Assembly: GCF_017573465.1 (NCBI RefSeq)
Contig: NZ_JAGEPF010000014.1
Span: forward strand, 240,375-304,374
Reading direction: 5' to 3'
DNA: 64,000 nucleotides
Source of the DNA: Actinomadura violacea
Lineage (GTDB): Bacteria; Actinomycetota; Actinomycetes; Streptosporangiales; Streptosporangiaceae
Shown: positions 7,383 through 15,176 of the stretch, piece by piece
Numbering within the stretch: position 1 is the stretch's first letter
How the letters are laid out: each line of letters starts with the position of its first letter
Notes under the pieces: model-generated
What the model was told of the DNA's origin: nothing
The model's database searches: none
Seen by the model: only the letters and a program-made list of their open reading frames with translations
Program-made: the position numbers and the translations under genes

Positions 7383-8771
7383 ATGCCATCTGATCCCACG
7401 CGCCCCGGCGGACCCCGCTACAGCCCGGCCCAGCGGCGGCTGCTCACCGCGACCGCCGGCCTCGTCGTCGCCGCGCTGGCGGCCGGCGCCTACGTGCTGA
7501 CCTATCCCGTGCTGCGCGAACTCGCGCTGGCCGGGCGGGCGAGCCGCCGGTGGGCGCCGGTCTACCCGGTGATGGCGGACGCGCTCACCGCCATGACGAT
7601 CCTGGCGCTGGTGGTCGCCCGCAACGCCCGCTGGTGGACCAGGCTCCTGCGCTGGGCGCTGCTGCTGCTCCTGGTGGCCGGGGCCGCCGCGGCCGCCGTC
7701 CAGCACGCCGTGTGGGGGTTCGGCTCGCTGCCGCGCGACGCCGTCCGCGCGGGCGTCGCGGTGGCGCCGCACGTGATGCTGGTGATCGCGGTCTGGCTGT
7801 GGCTGACGATGATCAAGCAGATCCGGGTGTCGCGCCCCGCGTCGGACGAGCCCGAGCCCGTCGAGGCGCAGCGCGGCCACGTCAAGGTGCTCCCGGCCCT
7901 GGAGCCGCCCGCCGCGCTGGAGGCGCCCGCGGACGGCGAGCAGGCGTACGAGCCCGCCTACGAGACCGAGCCCGCCTACGAGACCGAGCCCGTCTACGAG
8001 GCGGAGCCCGCCCGTCCGCTGGACCTGCTGCCCGTCGGGTCGTCCGAGGCGGAGCACGAGATCGAGCACGCGACCGTCCACGAGTACGAGGCGGTACGCG
8101 ACCACGAGTACGAGGTGCCGCACGGCCACCGCCCGGGATTCGCCCACTACGAGCCGGCGCTGCGGCACGAGATGCCGTCGGACGACGACTACCCGGGGGC
8201 GCGCGGGCACGAGGTGACGCGCGAGGACGACTACGCGGGGGCGCGCGGGCACGACTACGGCGACGCCGATGACGAGGAGCACGACTACGGCGTCGAGTAC
8301 GCGGAGGAGTACGAGCAGGAGCCGTCCCCTCCGCTCGACCCGCTTCCCGAGCCCCGCCCGGCGCCCGCGCTGCTGCCCACCGACGTCGAACTGGTCAGGA
8401 GCGACGGCGCCGAGGCCCCCGAGCCCCGCGAGCGGGCCCGGACGACGCGTCCCGACATCGTCGTCCCCGACACCGAGGACCTCGACGACACTGAGGACCG
8501 CGATGGCGCCGAGGACCCCGACGGCACTGAGGCCGCCGACGGCGCGGCGGACGCCGACGCGGAGGAGCAGGACGAGCAGGACGCACCGCCCGCCGACCGC
8601 GCCGAGGACCCCGACGCGGGCGACGGCGGCGACGCCCCGCCGGTCCCGCGCGTCCCGCGGCCGTCGCCCAGCCCCGAAGACGAGCGGGAGCCCGGCGAAG
8701 GCCGCATCTGGGACTGGAACCCGCCGCCGTCCGGTAACTTCCGCAGCGGGCCCACCCCGCCCGCCGAGTAG
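7383..8771 (+). CDS. DUF2637 (SpdB-like) membrane protein with acidic repeat tail
   Basis: A 462-residue protein. Residues about 18-145 hold four hydrophobic helices of the DUF2637 family, which is related to SpdB plasmid-spread proteins of actinomycete conjugative elements and is also common on chromosomes. Everything after about residue 150 is very acidic and repetitive: a six-residue YE(T/P)EPA repeat, then DDY-rich repeats, then an Asp/Glu-rich run ending in WDWNPPPSGNFR. The tail is probably disordered and cytoplasmic. The ATG at 7383 gives the membrane domain directly. No other transfer genes are nearby, so a plasmid role is not supported. Confidence 0.75.
   Translation: MPSDPTRPGGPRYSPAQRRLLTATAGLVVAALAAGAYVLTYPVLRELALAGRASRRWAPVYPVMADALTAMTILALVVARNARWWTRLLRWALLLLLVAGAAAAAVQHAVWGFGSLPRDAVRAGVAVAPHVMLVIAVWLWLTMIKQIRVSRPASDEPEPVEAQRGHVKVLPALEPPAALEAPADGEQAYEPAYETEPAYETEPVYEAEPARPLDLLPVGSSEAEHEIEHATVHEYEAVRDHEYEVPHGHRPGFAHYEPALRHEMPSDDDYPGARGHEVTREDDYAGARGHDYGDADDEEHDYGVEYAEEYEQEPSPPLDPLPEPRPAPALLPTDVELVRSDGAEAPEPRERARTTRPDIVVPDTEDLDDTEDRDGAEDPDGTEAADGAADADAEEQDEQDAPPADRAEDPDAGDGGDAPPVPRVPRPSPSPEDEREPGEGRIWDWNPPPSGNFRSGPTPPAE
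7961..8257 (+). repeat. In-gene tandem repeats encoding acidic Tyr-rich motifs
   Basis: An 18-base unit coding AYETEP is repeated about two and a half times near 7970-8017. A second unit of about 30 bases (DDYxGARGHE) occurs twice near 8190-8257. Both keep the reading frame of the DUF2637 protein. Confidence 0.6.
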
Positions 8772-8853
8772 CCGGCCGCGGCACCGGCGGAACGGCCGAT
8801 CCAGGGCGCCCGCGGCCGGTCAGAACGCGGGACACTGGGGAAGATATGTCTCC

Positions 8854-10074
8854 ATGACGACGGTTTCGTGGGTGGAGATCGATGAGGACGACGGCTTCGG
8901 CATCGAGAACCTGCCGTACGGAGTGTTCTCGCGCCCCGGGGAGATGCCGCGCGTGGGCGTGGCGATCGGCGCGTACGTCCTCGACCTCGCGGGGCTGTCG
9001 TCCGCCGGGCTGGTGGAGGACCGGCACTACTTCGCGTCCGGGTCGCTGAACGCCTTCATGGTCGCCGGGCGCGCCGCCTGGCACGCCAACCGCGCCCGCC
9101 TCACCGAACTGCTGACGGACGCCGCGCACCGCCCGCGGGTGGAGCCGCACCTGATCCCGGTGGCGGACGTGGAGGTGCTGAGGCCGATCGAGGTCGCCGA
9201 CTACGTGGACTTCTACTCGTCCGAGCACCACGCGTCCAACGTGGGGAGGATCTTCCGGCCGGAGGCGGAGCCGCTCAAGCCGAACTGGAAGCGGCTGCCG
9301 GTCGGCTACCACGGGCGCGCCGGGACGGTGTACCCGTCGGGGACGCCGATCGTCCGGCCGTCCGGGCAGCGCATGACCGGGGTGAGCGAGCCGGAACCGT
9401 CGTACGGGCCGTCGCTGCGGCTGGACTTCGAGGCGGAGGTCGGGTTCGTCGCGGGCGTCCCGTCGGTGGCCAGGCGGGGCGTGCCGACCGGCGCGTTCCG
9501 CGATCACGTGTTCGGGTTCCTGCTGGTCAACGACTGGAGTGCGCGTGATCTGCAGGCGTGGGAGTCGCAGCCGCTGGGGCCGTTCCTGAGCAAGTCGTTC
9601 GCGACGTCGATCTCCTCGTGGGTGGTGCCGGTCGCCGCGCTGGAGCACGCCCGCGTCGCGCCGCCCGTCCAGGACCCGGAGCCGCTCGGCTACCTGCGCT
9701 GCGACGAGCCGTGGGGCCTCGACCTGCGGCTGGAGGTGCTGATCAACGGGCAGCGGGTCTCGGAGCCGCCGTTCGCCGGCATGTACTGGACGGCGCCGCA
9801 GCAGCTCGCGCACGCCACGGTGAACGGCGCGCCGCTGCGCACCGGCGACCTGTTCGCGTCCGGGACGGTGTCGGGCCCGGAGCGCGGCCAGCGCGGCTGC
9901 CTGCTGGAACTCGCGTGGAACGGCCGCGAGCCCGTCGAGCTGGGCGATGGGACGCAGCGAACGTTCCTGGAGGACGGCGACACGGTGATGATCCGGGCGA
10001 AGGCCCCGGGTGCGTCGGGTTCGGTCATCTCGCTGGGCGAGGTCGTCGGCACGGTACTTCCGGCACTGACCTGA
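8854..10074 (+). CDS. fahA: Fumarylacetoacetase
   Basis: A 406-residue hydrolase that splits fumarylacetoacetate into fumarate and acetoacetate, the last step of tyrosine and homogentisate breakdown. The motif starting at residue 116 (DYVDFYSSEHHASNVG) is the FAH active-site stretch, with Asp119 as metal ligand and His126 as catalytic base. It is followed by LPVGYHGRAG and SGTPIVRPSGQ, typical of the family. Length is normal. ATG 8854 has GGGGAAGA upstream, and the long frame before it is not protein-like. hmgA follows in the same direction, so two consecutive enzymes of the pathway are grouped. No 4-hydroxyphenylpyruvate dioxygenase gene is in the window. Confidence 0.95.
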   Translation: MTTVSWVEIDEDDGFGIENLPYGVFSRPGEMPRVGVAIGAYVLDLAGLSSAGLVEDRHYFASGSLNAFMVAGRAAWHANRARLTELLTDAAHRPRVEPHLIPVADVEVLRPIEVADYVDFYSSEHHASNVGRIFRPEAEPLKPNWKRLPVGYHGRAGTVYPSGTPIVRPSGQRMTGVSEPEPSYGPSLRLDFEAEVGFVAGVPSVARRGVPTGAFRDHVFGFLLVNDWSARDLQAWESQPLGPFLSKSFATSISSWVVPVAALEHARVAPPVQDPEPLGYLRCDEPWGLDLRLEVLINGQRVSEPPFAGMYWTAPQQLAHATVNGAPLRTGDLFASGTVSGPERGQRGCLLELAWNGREPVELGDGTQRTFLEDGDTVMIRAKAPGASGSVISLGEVVGTVLPALT

Positions 10075-10221
10075 CGGCCGGGTTATCCACAGAACGACGT
10101 TCTCCTTACGTTTGCGGTCCGCGGCCGTGAGCATGGAGGCGTCGGGGTCGGCGGGCGCCGTCGCGACCGGGGGAAGAGACGTACCGTGGGGGGACGAAGG
10201 CGTCCCCGATGGGAGGCGGCG

Positions 10222-11436
10222 ATGCCGTACTACAAGGCCGTGGGGGAGATCCCGCGGAAGCGTCACGTGCAGTTCCGGCGGCCGGACGGCGGCCTGTACG
10301 CCGAGGAGCTGATGGGCGAGGAGGGCTTCACCTCCGACTCCAGCCTGCTGTACCACCGGTACGCTCCCACGGCGATCACCAAGAGCGAGGGCGTGCAGGA
10401 CGGGGCCGCCGACGGCGCCGGGCTCGCCCCCAACCATCCGCTGCAGCCGCGCGCCTACCGCACCCAGGACCTGCCCGACGGCGGCGACGTGGTCCTCGGC
10501 CGCCAGGTCCTGTTCGGCAACGACGACGTCACGCTCTCGTTCGTCGCGGCGGACACGACCAGCGAGCTCTACCGGAACTCGGCCGGCGCCGAGGTCGTGT
10601 ACGTCCAGGCCGGACGGGCGAGGGTCGAGACGACCTACGGCGCGCTCGACGTCGGCGAGGGCGACTACGTGGTCATCCCGACCGGGACCATCCACCGCTG
10701 GGTGCTACCGGAACGGGGCGGCGGGGCGTCCCTCAAGGCCCTCGTCATCGAGGCCCGAGGGCACATCAGACCCCCGAAGCGGTACCTCTCGCAGTACGGG
10801 CAGTTCCTGGAGCACGCCCCCTACAGCGAACGCGACCTGCGCGGCCCGTCCGAACCGCTCCTGGCGGACGGCGGCGAGGTGCCGGTCCTCGTCCGCAACC
10901 GGAGCGGGCTGTCGCGCCTGACCTACCTGCGGCACCCCTTCGACGTCGTCGGCTGGGACGGCTACCTCTACCCCTACGTCTTCAACATCAACGACTTCGA
11001 GCCCATCGTGAAGCGGACGCACGCGCCGCCGCCCGTCCACCAGACGTTCGAGGGCCCCGGGTTCGTGATCTGCTCGTTCTGCCCACGCCCCCTGGACTTC
11101 GACGACCAGGCCGTCCCGATCCCGTACAACCATCACAACGTGGACAGCGACGAAATGATGTTCTACGCGGCCGGTGACTACTCCGCCCGCAAGGGCTCGG
11201 GCATCGGGATCGGCTCGATCTCGCTGCACCCGTCCGGGTTCACGCACGGCCCGCAGCCGGGCGCCGTCGAGGCCGTCGTGGAGGCGGTGAAGCAGGGCCA
11301 CGACCGCACCACGGAGATGGCCGTCATGATCGACACCTTCCGTCCGCTGCGGCTCGGCACGGCGGCGCGCCGCTGCGAGGACCCGGAGTACGCGTGGACC
11401 TGGGCCCGCGCCGGCGAGCGGGAGGACGATGGCTGA
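10222..11436 (+). CDS. hmgA: Homogentisate 1,2-dioxygenase
   Basis: A 404-residue Fe(II) cupin dioxygenase opening homogentisate to maleylacetoacetate. Cupin signatures are visible: YVQAGRARVETTYG with GDYVVIPTGTIHRW in the N-terminal half, and YNHHNVDSDEMMFY followed by HPSGFTHGPQPG in the C-terminal half, which hold the iron ligands. ATG 10222 has GGGAGGCGG just upstream and gives the usual N-terminus MPYYKAVGEIP. It follows fahA, although a maleylacetoacetate isomerase is not seen. Its last eight bases overlap the next gene. Confidence 0.95.
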   Translation: MPYYKAVGEIPRKRHVQFRRPDGGLYAEELMGEEGFTSDSSLLYHRYAPTAITKSEGVQDGAADGAGLAPNHPLQPRAYRTQDLPDGGDVVLGRQVLFGNDDVTLSFVAADTTSELYRNSAGAEVVYVQAGRARVETTYGALDVGEGDYVVIPTGTIHRWVLPERGGGASLKALVIEARGHIRPPKRYLSQYGQFLEHAPYSERDLRGPSEPLLADGGEVPVLVRNRSGLSRLTYLRHPFDVVGWDGYLYPYVFNINDFEPIVKRTHAPPPVHQTFEGPGFVICSFCPRPLDFDDQAVPIPYNHHNVDSDEMMFYAAGDYSARKGSGIGIGSISLHPSGFTHGPQPGAVEAVVEAVKQGHDRTTEMAVMIDTFRPLRLGTAARRCEDPEYAWTWARAGEREDDG

Positions 11437-12298
11437 CCCGCCCGGGCTCGGCGAGCCCGTCCGGACCTTCGACGCACGTCCGGCCCGGCGCCGCGCGCTC
11501 ACCTGGCTGCTCGCGCTCGCCCTCGCCGTGGTCGTACTGGTCCCGGCGGCCGTCACCGCCTTCCTGTCCGGCCTCGCCTGGCTCGGCGCGCCGCTCACCG
11601 TGATCGCCATGGGCTGCGCGGCGGCCGCCGGCTGGATCGCCGGCCGCGGCATCGTGTGGAGACGCGCCCCGGTGGTGCACCTCTTCACCGGCGGCCTCCT
11701 GCTTTCCCCGGCCCCAGCCCCGGCCCCGAACGGCAAGGCCGCCCCTCACTCGCAGAACGGGACCGAGGACGATGCCCCGGGCGTCGATGCGGAGATCTTC
11801 GTCTGGGACGACCTGGTCTCGGTGACCGTGTCGGGCATCCACCCCTGGACGGGTGCGTCCGGGGCGCTGGGCGGGGATGCCGACCCGCTCCGGACGAGGG
11901 CTTCGGGTCCAGCGGGCGGGACTCGGTGGCGGTTCACGGTCGTGACCTCGGACGGGCGCGTGCTGCGCTTCGGTGAGGAGCTGCCGGGGGTGCGGATGCT
12001 CGGTGAGGCGATCGCCGCCGAGGTGACGCGCCGTACGGTGCCGCGGCACCTCGCGGCCGTCAAGGCGGGCGAGGCCGTCCGGCTGGGGCCGTTCACCGTC
12101 GACCGCGAGGGCCTGGAGAAGGACGGGCAGCGACTCGGATGGCCGGTGGTCCGCGAGGTCGCGATCGCGGACGGGCTGGTGACCGTGCACTCCTACGGCG
12201 GCCATCCCGACCTCGTCGCGGTCGCCGGCCACATGCCGGACGCACTGCCCTTCACCCTCCTCTGCGTCCAGATGAGGCAACTGCTCGACCTCAGCTAG
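11429..12298 (+). CDS. Membrane protein of the DUF6585 type
   Basis: A 289-residue protein with two adjacent membrane helices (about 22-44 and 48-70). These are followed by a cytoplasmic beta-rich region with a short low-complexity linker (PAPAPAPNGK). The pattern 'HLFTGGLLL ... WDDLVSV ... FTVVTSDGRVLRF' resembles the DUF6585 family of actinomycetes, whose function is unknown. It overlaps the hmgA stop by eight bases, so it is translationally coupled to the tyrosine-catabolism genes, though nothing in it suggests an enzyme of that pathway. Confidence 0.6.
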   Translation: MADPPGLGEPVRTFDARPARRRALTWLLALALAVVVLVPAAVTAFLSGLAWLGAPLTVIAMGCAAAAGWIAGRGIVWRRAPVVHLFTGGLLLSPAPAPAPNGKAAPHSQNGTEDDAPGVDAEIFVWDDLVSVTVSGIHPWTGASGALGGDADPLRTRASGPAGGTRWRFTVVTSDGRVLRFGEELPGVRMLGEAIAAEVTRRTVPRHLAAVKAGEAVRLGPFTVDREGLEKDGQRLGWPVVREVAIADGLVTVHSYGGHPDLVAVAGHMPDALPFTLLCVQMRQLLDLS

Positions 12299-12538
12299 CG
12301 CTGCCCGGCGCGGTCTCTGCCGGTCTTGGGAAACCCGAGGAGACCGGACCGGCGTCGCCGGAGACCAGGAGTCCTTGCAGGAGAGGCGGCTGCTGCCGCC
12401 GCATCGGGCAGAGCTGGGAGGCGTCCCACGGGTCGAGCTGTTCGGCCCGCCACCGAGCCCGGGGCCGGCTGGGGTTTGAGGGCGGGGCGCGTGTGGTGGG
12501 GGGGCGAGGCAGGGGATCGAAAAAAACTTTGGGGAGGA

Positions 12539-12566
12539 TGTCGAGGGACGGGGCGCGGCTCCGATC
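12539..12566 (+). promoter_or_regulatory. ECF42-type promoter upstream of DGPF gene
   Basis: TGTCGA at 12539-12544 is followed after 17 bases by CGATC at 12562-12566, about 48 bases before the DGPF start codon. TGTCGA is the known -35 signature of ECF42-group promoters, with a CGA/T-type -10. The second ECF42 module in this window has the same -35 with the same spacing. Confidence 0.6.
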
Positions 12567-12614
12567 ACTGGGTGACGTGCGGCCACAGGGGCCGCGTCGG
12601 AGCGAGGAGACACC

Positions 12615-12980
12615 GTGAAGTACATGCTGCTGATCTTCAACCGGCCGGGGTTCGTCGAGGAGCTGACCGAGCAGGAACGGCAGGAGCTGTTCGGCGAGGT
12701 CGGCGAGATCATGAAGGAGATCACCGAGCGCGGCGAGCTGGTGGTGACCGAGGCGCTCGCCGACCCGTCCACCACCAGGGTGGTCCGGCGGAAGGACGGG
12801 CTGCCCGCCGTGACCGACGGCCCGTTCGTCGAGGCGAAGGAGCACCTCGCCGGGTACCTCACCGTCGACTGCGACAGCCTGGAGCGGGCCGTCGAGATCG
12901 CCTCGCGGTGGCCGGACGTCCGGTTCGGCGGGCGCATGGAGGTGCGGCCGGTGATGCACCACGCGGGGAGCGAGATGTGA
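12615..12980 (+). CDS. DGPF/YCII-related protein of ECF42 module
   Basis: A 121-residue YCII-fold protein (ferredoxin-like dimer) with the hallmark TDGPF motif near residue 58. Proteins of this type accompany ECF42 sigma genes across actinomycetes and are the usual targets of those sigma factors; their biochemical role is unknown. The GTG start at 12615 follows GCGAGGAGA. The stop overlaps the GTG of the sigma-hydrolase gene (ATGTGA), so the two are coupled. A putative ECF42 promoter lies upstream. A GC-rich stretch of about 240 bases before that promoter holds nothing recognisable. Confidence 0.9.
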   Translation: MKYMLLIFNRPGFVEELTEQERQELFGEVGEIMKEITERGELVVTEALADPSTTRVVRRKDGLPAVTDGPFVEAKEHLAGYLTVDCDSLERAVEIASRWPDVRFGGRMEVRPVMHHAGSEM

Positions 12981-15079
12981 CGGTCCCCGTCGCGGTCGAG
13001 GACCTGCTGCGCGAGCTGGCGCCGCAGGTCCTCGGGACCCTCGTCCGGCGGCACGGCGCGTTCGACGCCTGCGAGGACGCCGTGCAGGAGGCGCTGCTCG
13101 CCGCCGCCGTCCAGTGGCCGGAGGAGGGCCTCCCGGAGAACGCGCGCGGCTGGCTGCTGACCGTCGCGACGCGCCGGCTGACCGACCAGTGGCGCAGCGA
13201 GCGCGCGCGCCGCGACCGGGAGGCCGCCGTCGCGCTGCGGGAGGTGCCGGCCGGCGAGGACGGCCCCGGCGAGGACCGGCCCGGCGACCGCGACGACACG
13301 CTGACCCTGCTGTTCCTTTGCTGCCATCCGGCGCTGACGGCGTCCTCGCAGGTCGCGCTCACCCTCCGCGCGGTCGGCGGGCTGACCACCGCGCAGATCG
13401 CGCGGGCGTTCCTGGTACCGGAGGCGACGATGGCGCAGCGGATCAGCCGGGCCAAGCAGCGGATCAAGTCGGCCGGCGCCCGGTTCGCCCCGCCGCCCCC
13501 GGCCGAGCGCGACGAGCGGCTCCGCGCCGTGCTGCAGGTCCTGTACCTGATCTTCAACGAGGGGTACACCGCGTCCAGCGGCCCGGACCTGCAGCGCGCC
13601 GACCTGACGGCGGAGGCGATCCGGCTGGCCAGGGCGGTGCACGGCCTGCTGCCCGGCGACGGGGAGGTCACCGGACTGCTCGCGCTGATGCTGCTGACCG
13701 ATGCCCGGCGGCCTGCCCGCACCGGCGCCGACGGCCTGCTCGTCCCGCTGTCGGAGCAGGACCGGACGCGCTGGGACGCGGCGTCCATCGCCGAGGGCAC
13801 GGGGCTGATCACCGATGCGCTCACCTGGTCGCCGCCCGGCCCGTACCAGGTGCAGGCCGCGATCGCCGCCGTGCACGCGGAGGCCGCGCGTCCCGGCGAC
13901 ACGGACTGGCCGCAGATCCTGGCCCTGTACCGGCTGCTGTCGCACCTGGCACCGAACCCGATGATCACGCTGAACGAGGCCGTCGCGCTCGCGATGGTGC
14001 ACGGCCCGCGGGCCGGCCTCGGCCTGCTGAAGACCCTGGAGGGCGACGAGCGCCTGTCCGAGCACCACCGGCTCGCGGCCGTCCGGGCCCACCTGCTGGA
14101 GCAGGCGGGCGACACGGCGGCGGCCCGCGATGCCTACCGGGAGGCCGCCCGCGGCACCACGAGCCTCCCCGAACAGCGCTACCTCGAAGCCCGAATCGCA
14201 CGACTCGACGGAGAAGACACGATGGAAACGACGACGCGAACCCTTGACGTCCCCGGAGCCTCCCTGCACTACGAGGTGCGCGGGTCCGGGCCCGTCCTGC
14301 TGCTGATCTGCGGCGGGATCTACGACGCGGCGGGCTACGCCGGCCTCGCCGGGCTGCTCGCCGACCGCTACACGGTGGTCACCTATGACCGGCGCGGCAA
14401 CTCCCGCAGCCCGCTGGCCGGGCCGCCCGGGCAGCAGGACGTCGCGGTCCATGCCGACGACGCGTCCCGGCTGCTCGGCGAGGTGGCGGACGGCCCCGCC
14501 TTCGTGTTCGGCAACAGCTCCGGCGCGCAGATCGCGCTTGACCTGGCGGCGCGGCATCCGGAGCAGGTCCGCGCGGTCGTCGCGCACGAGCCGCCGCTGC
14601 TCGGGCTGCTGCCGGACGCCGACCACTGGGAGACGGTCATCTCGGACGTCGAGCGTGCGTATCAGGAGGGCGGCGTGGGCCCGGCCATGGGCGTCTTCGG
14701 TGCCGCCATGGGCATGGCCGGCGGCGAAGGCGAGGCCGAGGAGGCGGGCGTGGCCCACGAGGCCGGTGAGGGGGGCCGGCCGAGTCCCGAGATGCTGGAG
14801 ATGTTCGCGCGCTTCGAGAAGAACACCGACTTCTTCATCGGCTACGAGGTGCCCGGCTTCGGACGCCACGTCCCCGACGTGGAGGCGCTGCGCGGGTCGC
14901 CGGTAGCGATCACCGTGGCGGTCGGGGAGCGGTCCGCCGGGGAGCCGCCCCACCGGGCCGGTCTCGCCCTCGCCGAGCGGCTGGGGAAGCCCGCCGAGAC
15001 CTACCCGGGCGACCACGGCGGCTTCGGTGCCGAGGCGCCCGCCTTCGCCGCCGGCCTCGCCAAGGCCTTCGTCTCCTGA
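12977..15079 (+). CDS. ECF42-type sigma factor fused in frame to alpha/beta-hydrolase
   Basis: A 700-residue reading frame. Residues 1-415 are a full ECF42 sigma factor: region 2 (about 10-75), region 4 (about 110-165, with TTAQIARAFLVPEATMAQR), and the long TPR-like C-terminal domain that normally ends the protein at LPEQRYLEARIARL. After a four-residue junction (GEDT) the frame continues, without a stop, into a 285-residue alpha/beta-hydrolase. That part has nucleophile Ser514 in GNSSG, a YDRRGNSRS loop and His680 in PGDHGGF. GGAG sits eight bases before the internal ATG 14222, so the hydrolase could also be made separately. The start is GTG 12977, overlapping the DGPF stop. Confidence 0.85.
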   Translation: MTVPVAVEDLLRELAPQVLGTLVRRHGAFDACEDAVQEALLAAAVQWPEEGLPENARGWLLTVATRRLTDQWRSERARRDREAAVALREVPAGEDGPGEDRPGDRDDTLTLLFLCCHPALTASSQVALTLRAVGGLTTAQIARAFLVPEATMAQRISRAKQRIKSAGARFAPPPPAERDERLRAVLQVLYLIFNEGYTASSGPDLQRADLTAEAIRLARAVHGLLPGDGEVTGLLALMLLTDARRPARTGADGLLVPLSEQDRTRWDAASIAEGTGLITDALTWSPPGPYQVQAAIAAVHAEAARPGDTDWPQILALYRLLSHLAPNPMITLNEAVALAMVHGPRAGLGLLKTLEGDERLSEHHRLAAVRAHLLEQAGDTAAARDAYREAARGTTSLPEQRYLEARIARLDGEDTMETTTRTLDVPGASLHYEVRGSGPVLLLICGGIYDAAGYAGLAGLLADRYTVVTYDRRGNSRSPLAGPPGQQDVAVHADDASRLLGEVADGPAFVFGNSSGAQIALDLAARHPEQVRAVVAHEPPLLGLLPDADHWETVISDVERAYQEGGVGPAMGVFGAAMGMAGGEGEAEEAGVAHEAGEGGRPSPEMLEMFARFEKNTDFFIGYEVPGFGRHVPDVEALRGSPVAITVAVGERSAGEPPHRAGLALAERLGKPAETYPGDHGGFGAEAPAFAAGLAKAFVS

Positions 15080-15176
15080 ACGCCGGCCACCGGCCCCGGG
15101 CTCGCGCGGAGGGGGCCACGAGATCGGCGTGCGGGTGCGCGAGAGCCCGCGCGGGCAGGGGCCCATCCAATAACCT

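Noticed and set aside
7961..8257. Repeats considered as a CRISPR-like array
   Set aside because: Units are multiples of three, adjacent without spacers, and encode an acidic protein tail.
8269..8853. N-terminal extension of the fumarylacetoacetase frame
   Set aside because: It overlaps the acidic tail of the DUF2637 gene out of frame and is Arg/Thr-rich nonsense. ATG 8854 starts the conserved protein.
11324..15166. Long minus-strand open frame opposite hmgA end, the DUF6585-like gene and the ECF42 module
   Set aside because: Composition is low-complexity and no motif is found. The plus strand encodes conserved proteins throughout.
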